The position numbers and the translations under genes are program-made. Below are positions 56,033 through 64,000 of a DNA stretch of 64,000 nt, one piece after another. The stretch's first letter is position 1; every line of letters starts with the position of its first letter. Source of the stretch: Yersinia similis (GTDB lineage Bacteria; Pseudomonadota; Gammaproteobacteria; Enterobacterales; Enterobacteriaceae); NCBI RefSeq assembly GCF_001053095.1, contig NZ_CGBP01000002.1:62001-126000 (forward strand), in the 5' to 3' direction. The notes under the pieces are model-generated. The model was given only the letters and a program-made list of their open reading frames with translations. It was not told where the DNA came from and made no database searches.

Positions 56033-57463
56033 TTAACTCACTAATCCCTTGGCATATTCAAACAACGCTTTTAGCAGCGCAAGTTTCTCTTTATCGTCTT
56101 CATACTGGTTATAAAATTGTTCCAGTTGCAAAACATAATCTTGTACCCGTTCAGGGCTAAGCGCTGAACGGCGATGCTGTAACCAGCGCTGTTGCTCACG
56201 GTCATTCAAGGTATTCGGGTAGTTACGGGCGCGGAAGCGGAATAGCAGGGCCTCCAACCGTGGGTCCTGAAATGTCAAATCCAGTGCGGGCAGATTTTGT
56301 GGCTCAGTTTGCTGGATAATCTTCATGGTGGCGCGGTCGGCATCACTGAAAAAGCCGTTATACAACTGTGTATCCACATCATCGGCAACCGTGAATGGCT
56401 CCGCTTGTGCAAACAGCGCGACCACTCTTTCACGCACCTGTGGGTTTTGACGCAGCAGTTGCAGATTTTGCAAACAACGCTGGCGATCAATCCCCAAGCG
56501 ATCGGCATTCTCTGGCAGCAGGGTTTTCGCAGGAGCCAATACCGGACATTTATTGATATGTACCAGTTTGATAGGGATTGCCGACTCTTGGGCTTGGAGC
56601 TTGTCACGGCGGGTATACAGACGTTCGCGCAATGTATCGCTGTCCAACTCCAGCAGTGGGGACATATCCCCGGCCAGATCACACATAATCACCGCATTTT
56701 TGTTCTCGGGGTGCCATGCCAGCGGTGCCACCCAACTGGTGTTGCCCCGTGCGGCACCAAACATGCCAGACACATGAACCAGTGGTGTCATCTGCGCGAT
56801 ATCAATCAACGCATTGATCTTATGCTTACTGCGATGCTGATACAGATAATCAAACAGGCGGGGTTGGGCCTGCTTCACCAATTTTGCCATGGCAATGGTG
56901 GCGTAGACATCGGACATCGCATCATGGGCCTGTAAATGTTCGACGCCATTGGCTTTGGTTAAATGTTCCAGTTTAAAGCTGGGCAGGCCATCATCATTTT
57001 CGGGCCAAACAATACCTTCTGGGCGCAGGGCATAGCAGGCGCGCATCACATCCAACAGGTCCCAACGGGAATTTCCGCCCTGCCAACTGTAGGCATAGGG
57101 ATCATAAAAATTACGATAGAAAATGTTGCGACTGACTTCATCATCAAAACGAATATTGTTGTAGCCGAGGATACAGGTGCCGGGTACCGAAAATGCCTGG
57201 TGTATTTGGCGGGAAAATTCAGCTTCATTGACCCCGTTGGCTAAGGCATGTTGGGGGGTAATGCCGGTTATCATCACCGCTTCGGGCTGTGGCAGATAAT
57301 CATCTGCGGGCTTGCAGTAAATGACCAATGGCTCTTCGACGATATTGAAATCCAGATCGGTACGTACCCCGGCAAACTGCGCAGGTCTATCCAATGCTGG
57401 CCGCTGGCCGAAGGTTTCATAATCGTGAATGTAAAATGTTGGTTGCTTATTTTTATCTGACAT
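56033..57463 (-). CDS. sbcB: Exodeoxyribonuclease I
   Basis: 476 residues from ATG 57463 (MSDKNKQPTFYIHDYETFGQ). DEDD-family 3'-5' single-strand DNA exonuclease: HDYETFGQRPALDRPAQFAG holds the first Asp-Glu, then CILGYNNIRFDDEVSRNIFY and the late HDAMSDVYATIAMAKLV. C-terminal SH3-like and helical domains complete the usual length of about 475. Acts in mismatch repair and recombination and is a suppressor locus of recBC. The Shine-Dalgarno sequence is weak. Its stop lies 35 bases from the CRISPR array. Confidence 0.96.
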   Translation of the reverse strand: MSDKNKQPTFYIHDYETFGQRPALDRPAQFAGVRTDLDFNIVEEPLVIYCKPADDYLPQPEAVMITGITPQHALANGVNEAEFSRQIHQAFSVPGTCILGYNNIRFDDEVSRNIFYRNFYDPYAYSWQGGNSRWDLLDVMRACYALRPEGIVWPENDDGLPSFKLEHLTKANGVEHLQAHDAMSDVYATIAMAKLVKQAQPRLFDYLYQHRSKHKINALIDIAQMTPLVHVSGMFGAARGNTSWVAPLAWHPENKNAVIMCDLAGDMSPLLELDSDTLRERLYTRRDKLQAQESAIPIKLVHINKCPVLAPAKTLLPENADRLGIDRQRCLQNLQLLRQNPQVRERVVALFAQAEPFTVADDVDTQLYNGFFSDADRATMKIIQQTEPQNLPALDLTFQDPRLEALLFRFRARNYPNTLNDREQQRWLQHRRSALSPERVQDYVLQLEQFYNQYEDDKEKLALLKALFEYAKGLVS

Positions 57464-57756
57464 TATTCGGTTTAACCCTTCATTTATCGTGGTCATCTTC
57501 GGGTGGGACCTGCTTCCAGAGGGCAACCCGCAGCGACTGATGACGTTGACGCTAGAATATCATTTCAAACGAGCCGAGACGTCAGTTTTGTACCATTAAT
57601 GATGGTAATCAATGGATGTTTGACGCGCTTCTGGCCGGATTTATTGTTAAATAATTCTATTTCAACTAAAACCTATCGATCTGGCTAATATTTACCTGCC
57701 GTTTACTCAGTGATCCATACAATCCGTTGACTAAAAATAAGACAGGATCAGAGACG

Positions 57757-58866
57757 TTGAAAAAGATTTTATTAACCGGTGCAACAGGTTTTCTAGGCGG
57801 AGCTGTACTAGAAAAATTATTGTTGGCAAATTCAGATTTTAATTATTTATTACTGGTGCGAGCCAATACACTAGAACAAGGTTTAATGCGTATTCGCAAG
57901 AATCTGGAGAAGTTTTATCTGCCAAATGAGCTGATTAATAAAATAAATATTAACCACATATTATTAGGTGACTTGGCTGAGCCGGATAGTTTTATTAATG
58001 ATGTGCGCATTGATGATGTCACTCATGTTATTAACTGTGCGGCTATCGCTTCATTCGGTAATAATCCTTTGATTTGGAAAGTGAACGTTGAAGGTACCTT
58101 AGCCTTCGGTAAGAGAATGGCACAGGTAGCTGGTTTACAACGTTTTGTTCACGTTGGAACGGCGATGGCCTGTACGCCAGAGGCCGATACCGTGGTTAAT
58201 GAACGGGTATTGTCCACTGAAAATGATGCTCATTTAGTGGAATACACTAAATCTAAATCAGCCATTGAATGTCTACTGGCTGAACACTGCCCGACATTAC
58301 CACTGGTCTTTGCCCGGCCCTCGATTGTTGTGGGGCATACCCGCTTGGGATGTCAGCCTTCCAGCAGTATTTTTTGGGTATTCCGCATGGCATTGATGCT
58401 GCGGAAATTTATGTGTTCATTAGATGATCATATTGATGTTATTCCCGTTGATTATTGTGCCGATGCGTTACTCTATATTTTGGAATACCCAAATTTACCG
58501 GACAATATTTATCATATTTCTGCTGGAGAAAAGGGTAGCGTCAGTTTCTCGGAAATTGATCAGGCGATGTCAGTAGCCGCCAAACAAAAACCAGTGGGTG
58601 TTAATTATAGCCAAGTGGAATATACGGCATTGGTGCAGATGCGTAATCAGCTGAAAGGTATTTTTGGCCCTTGCAATGAACGGTTAATGTTGAAAGCGAT
58701 GCGGTTATACGGATCTTTTGCCATGTTGAATGTGCGTTTTAGTAATGAGCGCTTGCTGAGTCTGGGGATGCCACGTACGCCGCGCTTTACCGATTATATT
58801 GCTCTCTGTGTGGAATCCAGTCACGGGATGACTATCCAGCAACAGATGGCTGTCGATTTTAAATAA
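57757..58866 (+). CDS. Extended SDR / thioester-reductase-like NAD(P) oxidoreductase
   Basis: 369 residues if started at TTG 57757, which has AGGA ten bases upstream; an in-frame TTG at 57727 is an alternative, and no ATG precedes the domain. The NAD(P) motif is KKILLTGATGFLGGAVLEKL, followed by LLLVRANTLEQGLMRI, VINCAAIASFG and the catalytic YTKSKSAIE. The layout resembles the NAD_binding_4 (male-sterility / carboxylic reductase terminal) group, acting on acyl thioesters or sterol-like substrates. Substrate unknown. Base composition is AT-rich compared with sbcB. Single gene. Confidence 0.8.
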   Translation: MKKILLTGATGFLGGAVLEKLLLANSDFNYLLLVRANTLEQGLMRIRKNLEKFYLPNELINKININHILLGDLAEPDSFINDVRIDDVTHVINCAAIASFGNNPLIWKVNVEGTLAFGKRMAQVAGLQRFVHVGTAMACTPEADTVVNERVLSTENDAHLVEYTKSKSAIECLLAEHCPTLPLVFARPSIVVGHTRLGCQPSSSIFWVFRMALMLRKFMCSLDDHIDVIPVDYCADALLYILEYPNLPDNIYHISAGEKGSVSFSEIDQAMSVAAKQKPVGVNYSQVEYTALVQMRNQLKGIFGPCNERLMLKAMRLYGSFAMLNVRFSNERLLSLGMPRTPRFTDYIALCVESSHGMTIQQQMAVDFK

Positions 58867-59618
<752 letters not shown>

Positions 59619-59674
59619 GGTTTATCCAACGCAGGATAACCCCCTTTTAGCAGTTTTGAAGGGGAAAGAGAGTG

Positions 59675-59708
59675 GGGCTGGCATCTATTGTCAGCCCTTT
59701 TTATTTGT
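59675..59708 (+). terminator. Terminator after tmaR
   Basis: GGGCTG / CAGCCC stem around GCATCTATTGT, followed by TTTTTATTTG. Confidence 0.85.
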
Positions 59709-59766
59709 GTGCCTTAACCGGACAGCTCTTTGGCTGAAATAACACTGGGCCTGCGTTAGAACAGCA

Positions 59767-59991
59767 CTCTTACAGGGCAATTACCTTCCTCAGGCGATAC
59801 GTAAAGCTCAGGCGATACGTAAAGCACAACTGCCGAAACCTCAACGTGGGGTAAGAATACTGGGTATCCCAACAGTGGTAGATAGGTTTATCCAACAAGC
59901 AATCCATCCAATAACATCTCACACCTTATTACGGGCTAGAATTCTCAGAATCGAGTTACGGCTTTAGGCCAGATGAGCGGTATTTATCGCC
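59767..59991 (+). pseudogene. Relic of a group II intron reverse transcriptase (LtrA type)
   Basis: In the plus-strand frame from 59767: LLQGNYLPQAIRKAQ, then QLPKPQRGVRILGIPTVVDR and FIQQAIHPITSHTL. After a frame change comes FSESSYGFRPDERY (from 59941). These are the conserved N-terminal blocks of group II intron maturase/reverse transcriptases (GIPTVxDRxxQQA ... FSESSYGFRP). Catalytic YADD and maturase parts are missing. An 18-bp tandem duplication (59789-59806 and 59807-59824, CTCAGGCGATACGTAAAG) lies inside. Dead fragment of a mobile element. Confidence 0.85.
59789..59824 (+). repeat. 18-bp perfect tandem duplication
   Basis: Two adjacent exact copies of CTCAGGCGATACGTAAAG inside the intron relic, repeating QAIRKA in frame. 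Confidence 0.95.
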
Positions 59992-60021
59992 GGAAAATCG
60001 CAATACATTATGCACTAGAAC

Positions 60022-60049
60022 CATCCTAACCCCACTCAGGGTTAGGATG
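60022..60049 (-). terminator. Hairpin downstream of the adhesin gene
   Basis: Perfect 11-bp stem CATCCTAACCC / GGGTTAGGATG with a six-base loop, eleven bases beyond the adhesin stop codon. No U-run follows on the minus strand, so Rho-independent termination is not certain. Confidence 0.6.
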
Positions 60050-60059
60050 AGGGAACAAA

Positions 60060-63000
60060 CTATTTTATACACATGTAAGCAAGGGTTTCATTCGAGGCTG
60101 AATGAGTAAGGCCGGTATCGATATGGAAATCATTAGTCTCTATTGACGTCCAAATGATCTGGGCGGTTGGGAAACTTGGGTAGGCATTCAAGTTACCCCA
60201 CTCACCGAATAACGAACCTACACCACGAACACCTTGACCAGCCGACATTTCGCTATTGGTCGGTAATCTCATTCCGGCGTTGATACATGACGCATTGGCC
60301 TGCGCCCAGCTCAGATTAGTCGAGCTATAGAGGCCTACCCAATAATTTAGCGTAAAGTCATAAGTGAACACTTTGCTGCTGTCTTGTTTCCAGGTTGCAG
60401 TAATGGTCACTTTTCCACCCGGGTTATCCTGAAGCGTAATTGCACCTGTGTTACTGACACTCACGTTAGGATGACTACTTACCCAATCATAGTCGCTGTT
60501 AGCGCCGGTAATACCATGTGGCGATAATTGGAAGTGGGTATCTTTAAATCCTGTCGTCGGGAAACCACTATTAATATTAAAGCCACTATAAGTATTCGCT
60601 GGCGTATTCAACGTGGCTTTAGTGAAATCTGGATAGAAAGTTACCGGTTTATCTTGTGTACTGGTCACGTTCGCTGAGTTACTCATTGTTGCCGTCACCG
60701 TACTGACAGTACCACCAACATTGGTCATTGAGAGGTTGGTAGTTACTTTACCGTTATCATCTGTTTTGGCTGAGGCTGTCTCTACTGTTACGCCGTTAGT
60801 GGCAGTAAAAGTCACGGTCATATTAGCCACAGGATTTCCCTTTTTATCCACAACAAGGGCTTGTACCTGGTTAGTTCCGCTTCCTGCGACTTGACCATCT
60901 ACTTCTACCGTAAAGTTATTAGCCGTAATTTCTGCTGTGGCAGTATCTGCAATAAAGTTAACTTCTACGGTTTGTTCTTTACCGTTGAGAGTCGCCTTCA
61001 CCGTATGGTTTTTAGCCTGACTACTGATGATTTTTGCCGTTGCGACACCATTAGCATCCGTTGGGGTGACTTCACTAATTATCGCCCCGGTATCCGTGGT
61101 AAAGGCTACATCCACATTAGGTACGGTGTTACCAAACTTATCGACTACCGTCAGTTGAACGCTATTGGCGCTTTCACCATCGGCTACCTGACCATTAGTG
61201 ACCCACTGCAATTTATACTCATCACTGTCATCCAGTGTTGCAGTGCCAGCATCTGGGATAAAGTTAACATCGATCTGTTGTGTTACCCCATTAAGTTCGG
61301 CCGTGACCGCATATGTACCCGCTTTGGTACTGGTGATTACTGCGGTTGCTACCCCTTGCTTGTCGCTCAAGGTAGTTTCTGCAATTTTGGCATTATTACC
61401 CACAGTGAAATTGACTTGAACACCAGACAATTTATTGCCATAAGCATCAACCACTACGGTGCGTATCTGGTTAGCATCTGTATCATCTGCCAGGCTACCA
61501 TTGGTGGTGACTTGTAGGCTGTTCGTTTGTAACGTTGCCGTGCTTTGATCGGCAATCAACGTAACCTTGGTTTGCACATCGGCTAATAGCACACCATTAA
61601 TCTGGGCTGTAATATTAATCAGTTGTGGCTTACTTCCCGATGTGAGCGTTGCCTGATAAATACCTGGAGCAGATTCAGTAATCTCCGTTAGAGTATGAGA
61701 CACATTCTTCAATGGAACTGAGCGTGCTTTAGCCTTAGCCAGTTCTTCAGGTAACTCTGCCAGTTCGAGAGAAAACGCCAGTTCATTGGCAATCCCCGTG
61801 ACGGGCTGGTTAGCATTATCTTTAATATTGAATTCAATAACACTGCTTGCACTCGCATTTGCCGGCAGAATTTCTGGCGTAGCAACCAAGCCTGAGGTTT
61901 TAGTATTCACACCATGGCTATCTACCACGATATCGCTGTAAGCGACTGGAGAAGCATTGCCAAGGGTGTCGTAAGCGATAGCACTAATACGATAAGTGTT
62001 ATTACCCTCACCACCAGAAAGATAGCTTGGTAATGTTATCTGCCAATTATTGCCGCTGCCGGTTATTTTTCCACCCGCTAGCGTTAAAGCACTGGCTTCC
62101 CATTCGATACGATCAATACCTTGTTGTGCTGTGGCATTTACCACTAATGGCATTGTTTGTCTTGCAGCACCACTAACACGTCCTGGCAACTCTAGGGTAA
62201 CCAAATTCTGCTTACGGTATTTCATAACAATCTGATTATTACGGTCGACCAGATTATAGCGGCTACCCATTAAGCTACGTTTAATTGCGACTGCATCAGA
62301 ATCGAGCTGATGTGCCAGAGGAGTGCCAAATGCGTAGTTAAAACCAAGATTGAACCGAGTGTCATTCATTCCTGCGCGTCCCATCTTATGGTCGACACCA
62401 ACAGTAAATAGAGGGATTGGGGTATAATTCACCCCCATAGTGACCGCAAGAGGGTTTTTCTGACGGTTATCCACCCCAAACAAGCCGACTTCATCACCAA
62501 AATATTGTTCATATATCAGCTTCCCCCCCAATTGTGGCAACGTTGGCAGATAAGCTTCACTGCGTAAATCAAAGCCGTTTGCGACTTTTTCATCATACTT
62601 ATCAAGATCTGGCGAATTTTTCCAACCACTGACACCAAAGTAACCGTTAGCTGCCAGATTAATAAAATCACGACCATATTCAGCACCGACGCCAATACGG
62701 GTATGGCTATAGCTTGCATCATGATCAACAAACAGGTTGTAGCCCAGCATTTGCTGTGCAAAGAAATGACGCTGGCCCAAACCAAAGTTCAATGTCACAC
62801 GGTCATCAATATAGCGGCCACCCAACTGAGTAAAGGTGAGTAAATCTGGGCTATCGGTCAGCGGCAGCAATACATCCAGTTGGCTACCTTTAAGGCTCAA
62901 TTTTTCATCTAGATTTAGTTGTACTTTCGCACTGCCAAACTGATTAAACCACTTTTGCAATGCTTCATTACCTGCACTGGCGGCGGTACCGCGCGCAATG

Positions 63001-63287
63001 GAACTCGCTTGCTTGGCTGAGTCATCATTTGCCAATATTGATGCCAACCGTGTTGCTGCATTGGCGGTAGACTGTTCAGCCTGTGAGGTCGAGCGCGGTT
63101 TCTCATCCGAGGCTTCGACGGTTTCAGCCGCCATTACCGCAGGGGTAAAAGCAATACTCAAAGGAAATATGGCTTGGATTACAATGTTTGCCCAGACGAC
63201 TGATTTTGAAATTCGGGTTTTATTTAACTGCTTGTTTTTATTTAACTGCTTGGCTTGATGTAGTGATGATATGCGATAGAAGTTCAT
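60060..63287 (-). CDS. ifp: Intimin/invasin-family adhesin (inverse autotransporter), Ifp-like
   Basis: 1075 residues. The order from the N-terminus is: a long signal region (about 1-53, cleaved near AVMAAE), an inverse-autotransporter beta-domain (about 100-370: SGWKNSPDLDKYDEK, GKLIYEQYFGDEVGLFG, AVTMGVNYTPIPLFTVGVDH), then at least four Ig-like Big_1 domains with DAYGNKLSGVQVNFTV, DKFGNTVPNVDVAFTT and DKKGNPVANMTVTFTA, and a C-type-lectin-like tip (about 980-1075) with a Cys pair in NASCINAG and AYMCIK. Length and architecture match Ifp of Y. pseudotuberculosis, which is interrupted in Y. pestis; here the frame is intact. It is exported to the outer membrane and binds host cells. The symbol rests on size, architecture and locus. 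Confidence 0.85.
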   Translation of the reverse strand: MNFYRISSLHQAKQLNKNKQLNKTRISKSVVWANIVIQAIFPLSIAFTPAVMAAETVEASDEKPRSTSQAEQSTANAATRLASILANDDSAKQASSIARGTAASAGNEALQKWFNQFGSAKVQLNLDEKLSLKGSQLDVLLPLTDSPDLLTFTQLGGRYIDDRVTLNFGLGQRHFFAQQMLGYNLFVDHDASYSHTRIGVGAEYGRDFINLAANGYFGVSGWKNSPDLDKYDEKVANGFDLRSEAYLPTLPQLGGKLIYEQYFGDEVGLFGVDNRQKNPLAVTMGVNYTPIPLFTVGVDHKMGRAGMNDTRFNLGFNYAFGTPLAHQLDSDAVAIKRSLMGSRYNLVDRNNQIVMKYRKQNLVTLELPGRVSGAARQTMPLVVNATAQQGIDRIEWEASALTLAGGKITGSGNNWQITLPSYLSGGEGNNTYRISAIAYDTLGNASPVAYSDIVVDSHGVNTKTSGLVATPEILPANASASSVIEFNIKDNANQPVTGIANELAFSLELAELPEELAKAKARSVPLKNVSHTLTEITESAPGIYQATLTSGSKPQLINITAQINGVLLADVQTKVTLIADQSTATLQTNSLQVTTNGSLADDTDANQIRTVVVDAYGNKLSGVQVNFTVGNNAKIAETTLSDKQGVATAVITSTKAGTYAVTAELNGVTQQIDVNFIPDAGTATLDDSDEYKLQWVTNGQVADGESANSVQLTVVDKFGNTVPNVDVAFTTDTGAIISEVTPTDANGVATAKIISSQAKNHTVKATLNGKEQTVEVNFIADTATAEITANNFTVEVDGQVAGSGTNQVQALVVDKKGNPVANMTVTFTATNGVTVETASAKTDDNGKVTTNLSMTNVGGTVSTVTATMSNSANVTSTQDKPVTFYPDFTKATLNTPANTYSGFNINSGFPTTGFKDTHFQLSPHGITGANSDYDWVSSHPNVSVSNTGAITLQDNPGGKVTITATWKQDSSKVFTYDFTLNYWVGLYSSTNLSWAQANASCINAGMRLPTNSEMSAGQGVRGVGSLFGEWGNLNAYPSFPTAQIIWTSIETNDFHIDTGLTHSASNETLAYMCIK

Positions 63288-63915
63288 ACTTACCTAATAC
63301 TCCATAAATTAAGAATTAATAATAAAATAACCAGATGTGCTTATTCGGGTTTTATTTATGAATTAAGTGGCATTAACCCGGCATGTCAAATACGGGAGGT
63401 TCGCCATAAAATGGTGAAATTATTGTTGTGATTGAGGGATGCGAGTGAGTATTTATTGGCAAGAGAAAAATCAGTCATATTAAGGCTCGTCGGTATTAGC
63501 ATCTCATGATCACGAGTAAATATGAATAATTTAATGGCTTTTAACTAATAAAACAGTCACTTACTGTATTGCTGTTATAGCAATTCATTGCGGCATCCAG
63601 TTGTTATGGAATAAATCACAAAAGACATATTGATAACACTATGAGTTAATTCAAGTAACAAATCTGATGAGCCATTAAACATCATGCAACATACTTTATA
63701 TATCGGAATGCAAGAGAACTTAACGTAGGAATCTTCCTATATAAAATTGTAGTTAAGATTTTTTATTACTATATTTTAAACTGCTTGCTGTAAAATGACG
63801 TTAATTTCATAAGCAAAAATTACATTTAAAAAAGTCAATCTGGCATTTTTATGAAAATTAATACACATATTAATAATGAGTGTTCTCTATTAATTTTGGC
63901 TAAATATACGGTGGT
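63288..63915. other. Upstream region of the adhesin gene
   Basis: About 630 bases, very AT-rich, no gene. It must contain the adhesin promoter. No specific operator could be assigned. Confidence 0.45.
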
Positions 63916-64000
63916 CTATACCCAAGTTACTTCAAGATGCAGGTAGGCAGCAACCGAGTAACAAATGGGTCGGGGATCCATTTGAACAGCATTTATGCTG
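63916..64000. repeat. Partial ERIC-like end at window edge
   Basis: TATACCCAAGTTACTTCAAG then ATGCAGGTAGGCAGCAA matches the left end of Yersinia ERIC elements up to about 63964; beyond that the similarity fades and the window ends. Confidence 0.6.

Noticed and set aside
60861-61517. 218-residue plus-strand frame inside the adhesin gene
   Set aside because: It is an antisense shadow of the repetitive Ig-like domains of the adhesin.

Overview
The window looks like the chromosome of a Yersinia of the pseudotuberculosis complex, most likely Y. pseudotuberculosis. This rests on E. coli-like core gene order, ERIC and YPAL-type miniature repeats, a subtype I-F CRISPR array of 20 repeats (19 spacers), an intact intimin-family adhesin matching Ifp in size and architecture, and a hydroxamate-type siderophore locus resembling the ysu (yersiniachelin) locus. 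No full-length insertion sequence was seen, which argues against Y. pestis. The species call is inference.

Layout. 1-5.2 kb: partial sanA, maeA, cdd, yohK-yohJ. 5.4-9.3 kb: an MFS exporter, then an LVIVD-repeat gene preceded by a frameshifted sugar-type binding-protein gene. 9.8-19.5 kb: an unknown membrane protein, metG, mrp, udk, dcd, asmA, yegH. 19.9-33.8 kb: the iron locus. Its rightward arm has an FhuF-type reductase, a decarboxylase destroyed by an internal deletion, a flavin N-hydroxylase, an acetyltransferase and an IucA/IucC-type synthetase. Its leftward arm has a second synthetase, a TonB-dependent receptor, a binding protein, two permeases and an ATPase. The arms converge on a YPAL-type repeat, and each begins downstream of Fur-like sites. 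34.7-38.4 kb: tandem galU-galF, then gnd. 38.6-46.1 kb: the his operon hisG-D-C-B-H-A-F-I on the minus strand with its leader peptide and attenuator; yeeZ is divergent.

47.4-52.4 kb is accessory DNA: a small membrane protein, an orphan Tai4-like type VI immunity protein whose C-terminus is encoded by an ERIC element, an ABC permease and ATPase without a binding protein, and hcxA. 52.8-57.5 kb: plaP, a decayed second amino-acid permease, the CRISPR array (no cas genes in the window) and sbcB. 57.7-64 kb: an SDR oxidoreductase, tmaR, a relic of a group II intron reverse transcriptase, and the ifp-like adhesin.

The most notable signals are the ~1 kb out-of-frame deletion in the siderophore decarboxylase, the apparent split of one ABC importer into two distant parts, the ERIC-extended orphan immunity gene, the cas-less CRISPR array, and several tandem repeats and gene relics.
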